From positions 19,259,267-19,323,266 of the forward strand of contig OZ059898.1 of assembly GCA_964057225.1 (NCBI GenBank): a stretch of 64,000 nucleotides of DNA, written 5' to 3'. The stretch's first letter is position 1, and each line of letters opens with the position of its first letter. This DNA comes from Auanema rhodensis (Eukaryota; Nematoda; Chromadorea; Rhabditida; Rhabditidae). The notes under the pieces are model-generated. The model saw only the letters and a program-made list of their open reading frames with translations. It was not told the DNA's origin and searched no databases. This document shows, piece after piece, positions 9,477 through 24,219 of the stretch. Position numbers and translations under genes: made by a program.

Positions 9477-12400
9477 AAGCAATGTTGAGTGTACATGGAA
9501 ACTCAACATACACTAATGCATCATTTTTCAAACGATCATAACTAATTTTTGTATTAAGCGTTTCTCAATGTAGTATAGTGCATTTGATGCGGATTTTTAA
9601 GCTGCGTCGATCTGTGTTATCAGATTTGCGCTAGCTTAAAAATGCACCGAGATATCAACTGATATAAGTTCACACTTATATCCTCGATTTTCACCCTGAA
9701 GAATTAATTTTTTCGTTGAATAACATTGTCCATCGTCTTTGCCTTGAAAAAAGGAATCTAAAAACATCTACTTTTTGCTAAATTATTTTGAAATTTTTCG
9801 AAAAAATTTTTGTCAAAATGTTTTTGGAAGCAATGTTGAGTGAACATGGAAACTCAACATACACTAATGCATCATTTTTCGAACAATCATAACTAATTTT
9901 TGTATTAAGCGTTTCTCAATGTAGTATAGTGCATTTGATGCGGATTTTTAAGCTGCGTCGATCTGTGTTATCAGATTTGCGCTAGCTTAAAAATGCACCG
10001 AGATATCAACTGATATAAGTTCACACTTATATCCTCGATTTTCACCCTGAAGAATTAATTTTTTCGTTGAATAACATTGTCCATCGTCTTTGCCTTGAAA
10101 AAAGGAATCTAAAAACATCTACTTTTTGCTAAATTATTCTGAAATTTTTCGAAAAAATTTTTGTCAAAATGTTTTTGGAAGCAATGTTGAGTGTACATGG
10201 AAACTCAACATACACTAATGCATCATTTTTCAAACGATCATAACTAATTTTTGTATTAAGCGTTTCTCAATGTAGTATAGTGCATTCGATGCGGATTTTT
10301 AAGCTGCGTCGATCTTTGTTATCAGATTTGCGCTAGCTTAAAAATGCACCGAGATATCAACTGATATAAGTTCACACTTATATCCTCGATTTTCACCCTG
10401 AAGAATTAATTTTTTCGTTGAATAACATTGTCCATCGTCTTTGCCTTGAAAAAAGGAATCTAAAAACATCTACTTTTTGCTAAATTATTTTGAAATTTTT
10501 CGAAAAAATTTTTGTCAAAATGTTTTTGGAAGCAATGTTGAGTGAACATGGAAACTCAACATACACTAATGCATCATTTTTCGAACAATCATAACTAATT
10601 TTTGTATTAAGCGTTTCTCAATGTAGTATAGTGCATTTGATGCGGATTTTTAAGCTGCGTCGATCTGTGTTATCAGATTTGCGCTAGCTTAAAAATGCAC
10701 CGAGATATCAACTGATATAAGTTCACACTTATATCCTCGATTTTCACCCTGAAGAATTATTTTTTTCGTTGAATAACATTGTCCATCGTCTTTGCCTTGA
10801 AAAAAGGAATCTAAAAACATCTACTTTTTGCTAAATTATCTTGAAATTTTTCGAAAAAATTTTTGTCAAAATGTTTTTGGAAGCAATGTTGAGTGTACAT
10901 GGAAACTCAACATACACTAATGCATCATTTTTCAAACGATCATAACTAATTTTTGTATTAAGCATTTCTCAATGTAGTATAGTGCATTCGATGCGGATTT
11001 TTAAGCTGCGTCGATCTGTGTTATCAGATTTGCGCTAGCTTAAAAATGCACCGAGATATCAACTGATATAAGTTCACACTTATATCCTCGATTTTCACCC
11101 TGAAGAATTATTTTTTTCGTTGAATAACATTGTCCATCGTCTTTGCCTTGAAAAAAGGAATCTAAAAACATCTACTTTTTGCTAAATTATTTTGAAATTT
11201 TTCGAAAAAATTTTTGTCAAAATGTTTTTGGAAGCAATGTTGAGTGTACATGGAAACTCAACATACACTAATGCATCATTTTTCAAACGATCATAACTAA
11301 TTTTTGTATTAAGCGTTTCTCAATGTAGTATAGTGCATTTGATGCGGATTTTTAAGCTGCGTCGATCTGTGTTATCAGATTTGCGCTAGCTTAAAAATGC
11401 ACCGAGATATCAACTGATATAAGTTCACACTTATATCCTCGATTTTCACCCTGAAGAATTAATTTTTTCGTTGAATAACATTGTCCATCGTCTTTGCCTT
11501 GAAAAAAGGAATCTAAAAACATCTACTTTTTGCTAAATTATTTTGAAATTTTTCGAAAAAATTTTTGTCAAAATGTTTTTGGAAGCAATGTTGAGTGAAC
11601 ATGGAAACTCAACATACACTAATGCATCATTTTTCGAACAATCATAACTAATTTTTCTATTAAGCGTTTCTCAATGTAGTATAGTGCATTTGATGCGGAT
11701 TTTTAAGCTGCGTCGATCTGTGTTATCAGATTTGCGCTAGCTTAAAAATGCACCGAGATATCAACTGATATAAGTTCACACTTATATCCTCGATTTTCAC
11801 CCTGAAGAATTAATTTTTTCGTTGAATAACATTGTCCATCGTCTTTGCCTTGAAAAAAGGAATCTAAAAACATCTACTTTTTGCTAAATTATTTTGAAAT
11901 TTTTCGAAAAAATTTTTGTCAAAATGTTTTTGGAAGCAATGTTGAGTGTACATGGAAACTCAACATACACTAATGCATCATTTTTCAAACGATCATAACT
12001 AATTTTTGTATTAAGCGTTTTTCAATGTAGTATAGTGCATTCGATGCGGATTTTTAAGCTGCGTCGATCTGTGTTATCAGATTTGCGCTAGCTTAAAAAT
12101 GCACCGAGATATCAACTGATATAAGTTCACACTTATATCCTCGATTTTCACCCTGAAGAATTAATTTTTTCGTTGAATAACATTGTCCATCGTCTTTGCC
12201 TTGAAAAAAGGAATCTAAAAACATCTACTTTTTGCTAAATTATTTTGAAATTTTTCGAAAAAATTTTTGTCAAAATGTTTTTGGAAGCAATGTTGAGTGA
12301 ACATGGAAACTCAACATACACTAATGCATCATTTTTCGAACAATCATAACTAATTTTTGTATTAAGCGTTTCTCAATGTAGTATAGTGCATTTGATGCGG

Positions 12401-13337
12401 ATTTTTAAGCTGCGTCGATCTGTGTTATCAGATTTGCGCTAGCTTAAAAATGCACCGAGATATCAACTGATATAAGTTCACACTTATATCCTCGATTTTC
12501 ACCCTGAAGAATTATTTTTTTCGTTGAATAACATTGTCCATCGTCTTTGCCTTGAAAAAAGGAATCTAAAAACATCTACTTTTTGCTAAATTATTTTGAA
12601 ATTTTTCGAAAAAATTTTTGTCAAAATGTTTTTGGAAGCAATGTTGAGTGAACATGGAAACTCAACATACACTAATGCATCATTTTTCGAACAATCATAA
12701 CTAATTTTTGTATTAAGCGTTTCTCAATGTAGTATAGTGCATTTGATGCGGATTTTTAAGCTGCGTCGATCTGTGTTATCAGATTTGCGCTAGCTTAAAA
12801 ATGCACCGAGATATCAACTGATATAAGTTCACACTTATATCCTCGATTTTCACCCTGAAGAATTAATTTTTTCGTTGAATAACATTGTCCATCGTCTTTG
12901 CCTTGAAAAAAGGAATCTAAAAACATCTACTTTTTGCTAAATTATTCTGAAATTTTTCGAAAAAATTTTTGTCAAAATGTTTTTGGAAGCAATGTTGAGT
13001 GTACATGGAAACTCAACATACACTAATGCATCATTTTTCAAACGATCATAACTAATTTTTGTATTAAGCGTTTCTCAATGTAGTATAGTGCATTTGATGC
13101 GGATTTTTAAGCTGCGTCGATCTGTGTTATCAGATTTGCGCTAGCTTAAAAATGCACCGAGATATCAACTGATATAAGTTCACACTTATATCCTCGATTT
13201 TCACCCTGAAGAATTAATTTTTTCGTTGAATAACATTGTCCATCGTCTTTGCCTTGAAAAAAGGAATCTAAAAACATCTACTTTTTGCTAAATTATTTTG
13301 AAATTTTTCGAAAAAATTTTTGTCAAAATGTTTTTGG
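9477..13337. repeat. Monomers M27-M37, mixed A/B with short-range shuffling
   Basis: Order by class: B, A (C312), B (C109), A (T231, T311C), B (A84-C109-T231), B, A, B (T88-C109), A (T231), A (C312), B. M29 has gatcttt in place of gatctgt near 138. M33 has ttttctatt in place of ttttgtatt near 75. The A, B(T88-C109), A(T231) run at M33-M35 is the same motif that heads the cassette of 13338-32292. No non-satellite sequence is present. Confidence 0.8.
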
Positions 13338-13688
13338 AAGCAATGTTGAGTGAACATGGAAACTCAACATACACTAATGCATCATTTTTCGAACAATCAT
13401 AACTAATTTTTGTATTAAGCGTTTCTCAATGTAGTATAGTGCATTTGATGCGGATTTTTAAGCTGCGTCGATCTGTGTTATCAGATTTGCGCTAGCTTAA
13501 AAATGCACCGAGATATCAACTGATATAAGTTCACACTTATATCCTCGATTTTCACCCTGAAGAATTAATTTTTTCGTTGAATAACATTGTCCATCGTCTT
13601 TGCCTTGAAAAAAGGAATCTAAAAACATCTACTTTTTGCTAAATTATTTTGAAATTTTTCGAAAAAATTTTTGTCAAAATGTTTTTGG
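13338..13688. repeat. Reference monomer, class A consensus (M38)
   Basis: This copy shows the class A haplotype (A16, G54, A58) on an otherwise consensus background (G84, C88, T109, A231, T312). It differs from the class B reference at only those three sites. G54 creates a TTCGAA palindrome at monomer 51-56 that class B lacks, so the two classes can be told apart by that hexamer. A second TTCGAA at 321-326 is present in both classes. Confidence 0.93.
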
Positions 13689-16145
13689 AAGCAATGTTGA
13701 GTGTACATGGAAACTCAACATACACTAATGCATCATTTTTCAAACGATCATAACTAATTTTTGTATTAAGCGTTTTTCAATGTAGTATAGTGCATTCGAT
13801 GCGGATTTTTAAGCTGCGTCGATCTGTGTTATCAGATTTGCGCTAGCTTAAAAATGCACCGAGATATCAACTGATATAAGTTCACACTTATATCCTCGAT
13901 TTTCACCCTGAAGAATTAATTTTTTCGTTGAATAACATTGTCCATCGTCTTTGCCTTGAAAAAAGGAATCTAAAAACATCTACTTTTTGCTAAATAATTT
14001 TGAAATTTTTCGAAAAAATTTTTGTCAAAATGTTTTTGGAAGCAATGTTGAGTGAACATGGAAACTCAACATACACTAATGCATCATTTTTCGAACAATC
14101 ATAACTAATTTTTGTATTAAGCGTTTCTCAATGTAGTATAGTGCATTTGATGCGGATTTTTAAGCTGCGTCGATCTGTGTTATCAGATTTGCGCTAGCTT
14201 AAAAATGCACCGAGATATCAACTGATATAAGTTCACACTTATATCCTCGATTTTCACCCTGAAGAATTATTTTTTTCGTTGAATAACATTGTCCATCGTC
14301 TTTGCCTTGAAAAAAGGAATCTAAAAACATCTACTTTTTGCTAAATTATTTTGAAATTTTTCGAAAAAATTTTTGTCAAAATGTTTTTGGAAGCAATGTT
14401 GAGTGTACATGGAAACTCAACATACACTAATGCATCATTTTTCAAACGATCATAACTAATTTTTGTATTAAGCGTTTCTCCATGTAGTATAGTGCATTTG
14501 ATGCGGATTTTTAAGCTGCGTCGATCTGTGTTATCAGATTTGCGCTAGCTTAAAAATGCACCGAGATATCAACTGATATAAGTTCACACTTATATCCTCG
14601 ATTTTCACCCTGAAGAATTAATTTTTTCGTTGAATAACATTGTCCATCGTCTTTGCCTTGAAAAAAGGAATCTAAAAACATCTACTTTTTGCTAAATTAT
14701 TTTGAAATTTTTCGAAAAAATTTTTGTCAAAATGTTTTTGGAAGCAATGTTGAGTGTACATGGAAACTCAACATACACTAATGCATCATTTTTCAAACGA
14801 TCATAACTAATTTTTGTATTAAGCGTTTCTCAATGTAGTATAGTGCATTCGATGCGGATTTTTAAGCTGCGTCGATCTGTGTTATCAGATTTGCGCTAGC
14901 TTAAAAATGCACCGAGATATCAACTGATATAAGTTCACACTTATATCCTCGATTTTCACCCTGAAGAATTAATTTTTTCGTTGAATAACATTGTCCATCG
15001 TCTTTGCCTTGAAAAAAGGAATCTAAAAACATCTACTTTTTGCTAAATTATTTTGAAATTTTTCGAAAAAATTTTTGTCAAAATGTTTTTGGAAGCAATG
15101 TTGAGTGTACATGGAAACTCAACATACACTAATGCATCATTTTTCAAACGATCATAACTAATTTTTGTATTAAGCGTTTCTCAATGTAGTATAGTGCATT
15201 TGATGCGGATTTTTAAGCTGCGTCGATCTGTGTTATCAGATTTGCGCTAGCTTAAAAATGCACCGAGATATCAACTGATATAAGTTCACACTTATATCCT
15301 CGATTTTCACCCTGAAGAATTAATTTTTTCGTTGAATAACATTGTCCATCGTCTTTGCCTTGAAAAAAGGAATCTAAAAACATCTACTTTTTGCTAAATT
15401 ATTTTGAAATTTTTCGAAAAAATTTTTGTCAAAATGTTTTTGGAAGCAATGTTGAGTGTACATGGAAACTCAACATACACTAATGCATCATTTTTCAAAC
15501 GATCATAACTAATTTTTGTATTAAGCGTTTCTCAATGTAGTATAGTGCATTCGATGCGGATTTTTAAGCTGCGTCGATCTGTGTTATCAGATTTGCGCTA
15601 GCTTAAAAATGCACCGAGATATCAACTGATATAAGTTCACACTTATATCCTCGATTTTCACCCTGAAGAATTATTTTTTTCGTTGAATAACATTGTCCAT
15701 CGTCTTTGCCTTGAAAAAAGGAATCTAAAAACATCTACTTTTTGCTAAATTATTTTGAAATTTTTCGAAAAAATTTTTGTCAAAATGTTTTTGGAAGCAA
15801 TGTTGAGTGAACATGGAAACTCAACATACACTAATGCATCATTTTTCGAACAATCATAACTAATTTTTGTATTAAGCGTTTCTCAATGTAGTATAGTGCA
15901 TTTGATGCGGATTTTTAAGCTGCGTCGATCTGTGTTATCAGATTTGCGCTAGCTTAAAAATGCACCGAGATATCAACTGATATAAGTTCACACTTATATC
16001 CTCGATTTTCACCCTGAAGAATTAATTTTTTCGTTGAATAACATTGTCCATCGTCTTTGCCTTGAAAAAAGGAATCTAAAAACATCTACTTTTTGCTAAA
16101 TTATTTTGAAATTTTTCGAAAAAATTTTTGTCAAAATGTTTTTGG
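13338..16145. repeat. Higher-order cassette, copy 1 (M38-M45)
   Basis: Monomer order is A; B with T88 and C109; A with T231; B with A91C; B with C109; B; B with C109 and T231; A. This ordered set of markers is repeated at 20359, 25624 and 28783, each time with a small internal change. A91C occurs only in these cassettes. M39 also has a singleton reading aaataatttt near 305-313. Confidence 0.8.
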
Positions 16146-18953
16146 AAGCAATGTTGAGTGTACATGGAAACTCAACATACACTAATGCATCATTTTTCAA
16201 ACGATCATAACTAATTTTTGTATTAAGCGTTTCTCAATGTAGTATAGTGCATTTGATGCGGATTTTTAAGCTGCGTCGATCTGTGTTATCAGATTTGCGC
16301 TAGCTTAAAAATGCACCGAGATATCAACTGATATAAGTTCACACTTATATCCTCGATTTTCACCCTGAAGAATTAATTTTTTCGTTGAATAACATTGTCC
16401 ATCGTCTTTGCCTTGAAAAAAGGAATCTAAAAACATCTACTTTTCGCTAAATTATTTTGAAATTTTTCGAAAAAATTTTTGTCAAAATGTTTTTGGAAGC
16501 AATGTTGAGTGAACATGGAAACTCAACATACACTAATGCATCATTTTTCGAACAATCATAACTAATTTTTGTATTAAGCGTTTCTCAATGTAGTATAGTG
16601 CATTTGATGCGGATTTTTAAGCTGCGTCGATCTGTGTTATCAGATTTGCGCTAGCTTAAAAATGCACCGAGATATCAACTGATATAAGTTCACACTTATA
16701 TCCTCGATTTTCACCCTGAAGAATTAATTTTTTCGTTGAATAACATTGTCCATCGTCTTTGCCTTGAAAAAAGGAATCTAAAAACATCTACTTTTTGCTA
16801 AATTATTTTGAAATTTTTCGAAAAAATTTTTGTCAAAATGTTTTTGGAAGCAATGTTGAGTGTACATGGAAACTCAACATACACTAATGCATCATTTTTC
16901 AAACGATCATAACTAATTTTTGTATTAAGCGTTTCTCAATGTAGTATAGTGCATTCGATGCGGATTTTTAAGCTGCGTCGATCTGTGTTATCAGATTTGC
17001 GCTAGCTTAAAAATGCACCGAGATATCAACTGATATAAGTTCACACTTATATCCTCGATTTTCACCCTGAAGAATTAATTTTTTCGTTGAATAACATTGT
17101 CCATCGTCTTTGCCTTGAAAAAAGGAATCTAAAAACATCTACTTTTTGCTAAATTATTTTGAAATTTTTCGAAAAAATTTTTGTCAAAATGTTTTTGGAA
17201 GCAATGTTGAGTGTACATGGAAACTCAACATACACTAATGCATCATTTTTCAAACGATCATAACTAATTTTTGTATTAAGCGTTTCTCAATGTAGTATAG
17301 TGCATTTGATGCGGATTTTTAAGCTGCGTCGATCTGTGTTATCAGATTTGCGCTAGCTTAAAAATGCACCGAGATATCAACTGATATAAGTTCACACTTA
17401 TATCCTCGATTTTCACCCTGAAGAATTAATTTTTTCGTTGAATAACATTGTCCATCGTCTTTGCCTTGAAAAAAGGAATCTAAAAACATCTACTTTTTGC
17501 TAAATTATTTTGAAATTTTTCGAAAAAATTTTTGTCAAAATGTTTTTGGAAGCAATGTTGAGTGAACATGGAAACTCAACATACACTAATGCATCATTTT
17601 TCGAACAATCATAACTAATTTTTGTATTAAGCGTTTCTCAATGTAGTATAGTGCATTCGTTGCGGATTTTTAAGCTGCGTCGATCTGTGTTATCAGATTT
17701 GCGCTAGCTTAAAAATGCACCGAGATATCAACTGATATAAGTTCACACTTATATCCTCGATTTTCACCCTGAAGAATTAATTTTTTCGTTGAATAACATT
17801 GTCCATCGTCTTTGCCTTGAAAAAAGGAATCTAAAAACATCTACTTTTTGCTAAATTATTTTGAAATTTTTCGAAAAAATTTTTGTCAAAATGTTTTTGG
17901 AAGCAATGTTGAGTGTACATGGAAACTCAACATACACTAATGCATCATTTTTCAAACGATCATAACTAATTTTTGTATTAAGCGTTTTTCAATGTAGTAT
18001 AGTGCATTCGATGCGGATTTTTAAGCTGCGTCGATCTGTGTTATCAGATTTGCGCTAGCTTAAAAATGCACCGAGATATCAACTGATATAAGTTCACACT
18101 TATATCCTCGATTTTCACCCTGAAGAATTAATTTTTTCGTTGAATAACATTGTCCATCGTCTTTGCCTTGAAAAAAGGAATCTAAAAACATCTACTTTTT
18201 GCTAAATTATTTTGAAATTTTTCGAAAAAATTTTTGTCAAAATGTTTTTGGAAGCAATGTTGAGTGAACATGGAAACTCAACATACACTAATGCATCATT
18301 TTTCGAACAATCATAACTAATTTTTGTATTAAGCGTTTCTCAATGTAGTATAGTGCATTTGATGCGGATTTTTAAGCTGCGTCGATCTGTGTTATCAGAT
18401 TTGCGCTAGCTTAAAAATGCACCGAGATATCAACTGATATAAGTTCACACTTATATCCTCGATTTTCACCCTGAAGAATTATTTTTTTCGTTGAATAACA
18501 TTGTCCATCGTCTTTGCCTTGAAAAAAGGAATCTAAAAACATCTACTTTTTGCTAAATTATTTTGAAATTTTTCGAAAAAATTTTTGTCAAAATGTTTTT
18601 GGAAGCAATGTTGAGTGTACATGGAAACTCAACATACACTAATGCATCATTTTTCAAACGATCATAACTAATTTTTGTATTAAGCATTTCTCAATGTAGT
18701 ATAGTGCATTTGATGCGGATTTTTAAACTGCGTCGATCTGTGTTATCAGATTTGCGCTAGCTTAAAAATGCACCGAGATATCAACTGATATAAGTTCACA
18801 CTTATATCCTCGATTTTCACCCTGAAGAATTATTTTTTTCGTTGAATAACATTGTCCATCGTCTTTGCCTTGAAAAAAGGAATCTAAAAACATCTACTTT
18901 TTGCTAAATTATTTTGAAATTTTTCGAAAAAATTTTTGTCAAAATGTTTTTGG

Positions 18954-19304
18954 AAGCAATGTTGAGTGTACATGGAAACTCAACATACACTAATGCATCA
19001 TTTTTCGAACAATCATAACTAATTTTTGTATTAAGCGTTTCTCAATGTAGTATAGTGCATTTGATGCGGATTTTTAAGCTGCGTCGATCTGTGTTATCAG
19101 ATTTGCGCTAGCTTAAAAATGCACCGAGATATCAACTGATATAAGTTCACACTTATATCCTCGATTTTCACCCTGAAGAATTATTTTTTTCGTTGAATAA
19201 CATTGTCCATCGTCTTTGCCTTGAAAAAAGGAATCTAAAAACATCTACTTTTTGCTAAATTATTTTGAAATTTTTCGAAAAAATTTTTGTCAAAATGTTT
19301 TTGG
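18954..19304. repeat. First class D recombinant monomer (M54)
   Basis: T16 of class B is joined to G54-A58 of class A, with T109 and T231. The switch lies between monomer positions 16 and 54 (window 18969-19007), overlapping the right arm of dyad 1. Other class D copies are M117, M120, M122, M128 and M131. Confidence 0.8.
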
Positions 19305-19655
19305 AAGCAATGTTGAGTGTACATGGAAACTCAACATACACTAATGCATCATTTTTCAAACGATCATAACTAATTTTTGTATTAAGCATTTCTCAATGTA
19401 GTATAGTGCATTCGATGCGGATTTTTAAGCTGCGTCGATCTGTGTTATCAGATTTGCGCTAGCTTAAAAATGCACCGAGATATCAACTGATATAAGTTCA
19501 CACTTATATCCTCGATTTTCACCCTGAAGAATTATTTTTTTCGTTGAATAACATTGTCCATCGTCTTTGCCTTGAAAAAAGGAATCTAAAAACATCTACT
19601 TTTTGCTAAATTATTTTGAAATTTTTCGAAAAAATTTTTGTCAAAATGTTTTTGG

Positions 19656-20007
19656 AAGCAATGTTGAGTGAACATGGAAACTCAACATACACTAATGCAT
19701 CATTTTTCGAACAATCATAACTAATTTTTGTATTAAGCGTTTCTCAATGTAGTATAGTGCATTTGATGCGGATTTTGTAAGCTGCGTCGATCTGTGTTAT
19801 CAGATTTGCGCTAGCTTAAAAATGCACCGAGATATCAACTGATATAAGTTCACACTTATATCCTCGATTTTCACCCTGAAGAATTAATTTTTTCGTTGAA
19901 TAACATTGTCCATCGTCTTTGCCTTGAAAAAAGGAATCTAAAAACATCTACTTTTTGCTGAATTATTTTGAAATTTTTCGAAAAAATTTTTGTCAAAATG
20001 TTTTTGG
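19656..20007. repeat. 352-bp monomer (M56) with 1-bp insertion in the fold-back arm
   Basis: A G is inserted in the T run at 19777, giving gattttgtaag in place of gatttttaag. The insertion lies in the left arm of dyad 2 and bulges the stem. The copy also has an A-to-G change reading gctgaatt near 304. Confidence 0.95.
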
Positions 20008-20358
20008 AAGCAATGTTGAGTGAACATGGAAACTCAACATACACTAATGCATCATTTTTCGAACAATCATAACTAATTTTTGTATTAAGCGTTTCTCAAT
20101 GTAGTATAGTGCATTTGATGCGGATTTTTAAGCTGCGTCGATCAGTGTTATCAGATTTGCGCTAGCTTAAAAATGCACCGAGATATCAACTGATATAAGT
20201 TCACACTTATATCCTCGATTTTCACCCTGAAGAATTATTTTTTTCGTTGAATAACATTGTCCATCGTCTCTGCCTTGAAAAAAGGAATCTAAAAACATCT
20301 ACTTTTTGCTAAATTATTTTGAAATTTTTCGAAAAAATTTTTGTCAAAATGTTTTTGG

Positions 20359-23300
20359 AAGCAATGTTGAGTGAACATGGAAACTCAACATACACTAATG
20401 CATCATTTTTCGAACAATCATAACTAATTTTTGTATTAAGCGTTTCTCAATGTAGTATAGTGCATTTGATGCGGATTTTTAAGCTGCGTCGATCTGTGTT
20501 ATCAGATTTGCGCTAGCTTAAAAATGCACCGAGATATCAACTGATATAAGTTCACATTTATATCCTCGATTTTCACCCTGAAGAATTAATTTTTTCGTTG
20601 AATAACATTGTCCATCGTCTTTGCCTTGAAAAAAGGAATCTAAAAACATCTACTTTTTGCTAAATTATTTTGAAATTTTTCGAAAAAATTTTTGTCAAAA
20701 TGTTTTTGGAAGCAATGTTGAGTGTACATGGAAACTCAACATACACTAATGCATCATTTTTCAAACGATCATAACTAATTTTTGTATTAAGCGTTTTTCA
20801 ATGTAGTATAGTGCATTCGATGCGGATTTTTAAGCTGCGTCGATCTGTGTTATCAGATTTGCGCTAGCTTAAAAATGCACCGAGATATCAACTGATATAA
20901 GTTCACACTTATATCCTCGATTTTCACCCTGAAGAATTAATTTTTTCGTTGAATAACATTGTCCATCGTCTTTGCCTTGAAAAAAGGAATCTAAAAACAT
21001 CTACTTTTTGCTAAATTATTTTGAAATTTTTCGAAAAAATTTTTGTCAAAATGTTTTTGGAAGCAATGTTGAGTGAACATGGAAACTCAACATACACTAA
21101 TGCATCATTTTTCGAACAATCATAACTAATTTTTGTATTAAGCGTTTCTCAATGTAGTATAGTGCATTTGATGCGGATTTTTAAGCTGCGTCGATCTGTG
21201 TTATCAGATTTGCGCTAGCTTAAAAATGCACCGAGATATCAACTGATATAAGTTCACACTTATATCCTCGATTTTCACCCTGAAGAATTATTTTTTTCGT
21301 TGAATAACATTGTCCATCGTCTTTGCCTTGAAAAAAGGAATCTAAAAACATCTACTTTTTGCTAAATTATTTTGAAATTTTTCGAAAAAATTTTTGTCAA
21401 AATGTTTTTGGAAGCAATGTTGAGTGTACATGGAAACTCAACATACACTAATGCATCATTTTTCAAACGATCATAACTAATTTTTGTATTAAGCGTTTCT
21501 CAATATAGTATAGTGCATTTGATGCGGATTTTTAAGCTGCGTCGATCTGTGTTATCAGATTTGCGCTAGCTTAAAAATGCACCGAGATATCAACTGATAT
21601 AAGTTCACACTTATATCCTCGATTTTCACCCTGAAGAATTATTTTTTTCGTTGAATAACATTGTCCATCGTCTTTGCCTTGAAAAAAGGAATCTAAAAAC
21701 ATCTACTTTTTGCTAAATTATTTTGAAATTTTTCGAAAAAATTTTTGTCAAAATGTTTTTGGAAGCAATGTTGAGTGTACATGGAAACTCAACATACACT
21801 AATGCATCATTTTTCAAACGATCATAACTAATTTTTGTATTAAGCGTTTCTCCATGTAGTATAGTGCATTTGATGCGGATTTTTAAGCTGCGTCGATCTG
21901 TGTTATCAGATTTGCGCTAGCTTAAAAATGCACCGAGATATCAACTGATATAAGTTCACACTTATATCCTCGATTTTCACCCTGAAGAATTAATTTTTTC
22001 GTTGAATAACATTGTCCATCGTCTTTGCCTTGAAAAAAGGAATCTAAAAACATCTACTTTTTGCTAAATTATTTTGAAATTTTTCGAAAAAATTTTTGTC
22101 AAAATGTTTTTGGAAGCAATGTTGAGTGTACATGGAAACTCAACATACACTAATGCATCATTTTTCAAACGATCATAACTAATTTTTGTATTAAGCGTTT
22201 CTCAATGTAGTATAGTGCATTCGATGCGGATTTTTAAGCTGCGTCGATCTGTGTTATCAGATTTGCGCTAGCTTAAAAATGCACCGAGATATCAACTGAT
22301 ATAAGTTCACACTTATATCCTCGATTTTCACCCTGAAGAATTAATTTTTTCGTTGAATAACATTGTCCATCGTCTTTGCCTTGAAAAAAGGAATCTAAAA
22401 ACATCTACTTTTTGCTAAATTATTTTGAAATTTTTCGAAAAAATTTTTGTCAAAATGTTTTTGGAAGCAATGTTGAGTGTACATGGAAACTCAACATACA
22501 CTAATGCATCATTTTTCAAACGATCATAACTAATTTTTGTATTAAGCGTTTCTCAATGTAGTATAGTGCATTTGATGCGGATTTTTAAGCTGCGTCGATC
22601 TGTGTTATCAGATTTGCGCTAGCTTAAAAATGCACCGAGATATCAACTGATATAAGTTCACACTTATATCCTCGATTTTCACCCTGAAGAATTATTTTTT
22701 TCGTTGAATAACATTGTCCATCGTCTTTGCCTTGAAAAAAGGAATCTAAAAACATCTACTTTTTGCTAAATTATTTTGAAATTTTTCGAAAAAATTTTTG
22801 TCAAAATGTTTTTGGAAGCAATGTTGAGTGTACATGGAAACTCAACATACACTAATGCATCATTTTTCAAACGATCATAACTAATTTTTGTATTAAGCGT
22901 TTCTCCATGTAGTATAGTGCATTTGATGCGGATTTTTAAGCTGCGTCGATCTGTGTTATCAGATTTGCGCTAGCTTAAAAATGCACCGAGATATCAACTG
23001 ATATAAGTTCACACTTATATCCTCGATTTTCACCCTGAAGAATTAATTTTTTCGTTGAATAACATTGTCCATCGTCTTTGCCTTGAAAAAAGGAATCTAA
23101 AAACATCTACTTTTTGCTAAATTATTTTGAAATTTTTCGAAAAAATTTTTGTCAAAATGTTTTTGGAAGCAATGTTGAGTGTACATGGAAACTCAACATA
23201 CACTAATGCATCATTTTTCAAACGATCATAACTAATTTTTGTATTAAGCGTTTCTCAATGTAGTATAGTGCATTCGATGCGGATTTTTAAGCTGCGTCGA

Positions 23301-24219
23301 TCTGTGTTATCAGATTTGCGCTAGCTTAAAAATGCACCGAGATATCAACTGATATAAGTTCACACTTATATCCTCGATTTTCACCCTGAAGAATTAATTT
23401 TTTCGTTGAATAACATTGTCCATCGTCTTTGCCTTGAAAAAAGGAATCTAAAAACATCTACTTTTTGCTAAATTATTTTGAAATTTTTCGAAAAAATTTT
23501 TGTCAAAATGTTTTTGGAAGCAATGTTGAGTGTACATGGAAACTCAACATACACTAATGCATCATTTTTCAAACGATCATAACTAATTTTTGTATTAAGC
23601 GTTTCTCAATGTAGTATAGTGCATTCGATGCGGATTTTTAAGCTGCGTCGATCTGTGTTATCAGATTTGCGCTAGCTTAAAAATGCACCGAGATATCAAC
23701 TGATATAAGTTCACACTTATATCCTCGATTTTCACCCTGAAGAATTATTTTTTTCGTTGAATAACATTGTCCATCGTCTTTGCCTTGAAAAAAGGAATCT
23801 AAAAACATCTACTTTTTGCTAAATTATTTTGAAATTTTTCGAAAAAATTTTTGTCAAAATGTTTTTGGAAGCAATGTTGAGTGAACATGGAAACTCAACA
23901 TACACTAATGCATCATTTTTCGAACAATCATAACTAATTTTTGTATTAAGCGTTTTTCAATGTAGTATAGTGCATTCGATGCGGATTTTTAAGCTGCGTC
24001 GATCTGTGTTATCAGATTTGCGCTAGCTTAAAAATGCACCGAGATATCAACTGATATAAGTTCACACTTATATCCTCGATTTTCACCCTGAAGAATTAAT
24101 TTTTTCGTTGAATAACATTGTCCATCGTCTTTGCCTTGAAAAAAGGAATCTAAAAACATCTACTTTTTGCTAAATTATCTTGAAATTTTTCGAAAAAATT
24201 TTTGTCAAAATGTTTTTGG
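20359..24219. repeat. Higher-order cassette, copy 2 (M58-M68), with internal trimer duplication
   Basis: Order: A; B (T88-C109); A (T231); B (G94A, T231); B (A91C); B (C109); B (T231); B (A91C); B (C109); B (C109-T231); A (T88-C109, T311C). The trio B(T231)-B(A91C)-B(C109) occurs twice, at M61-M63 (21412-22464) and M64-M66 (22465-23517). This indicates a 1053-bp duplication within the cassette. M61 differs from M64 by the G94A singleton. Confidence 0.8.

Larger units (their letters stand above)
16146..20358. repeat. Monomers M46-M57, mixed, including the first 352-bp copy
   Basis: M46 B (ttttcgct singleton), M47 A, M48 B (C109), M49 B, M50 A (C109 and a following A-to-T, reading ttcgttgcgg), M51 B (T88-C109), M52 A (T231), M53 B (A84, G125A, T231), M54 D (T16 with G54-A58, T231), M55 B (A84-C109-T231), M56 A (352 bp), M57 A (T231, T263C, and gatcagtg near 137). 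M50-M52 again shows the A, B(T88), A(T231) motif. Confidence 0.8.
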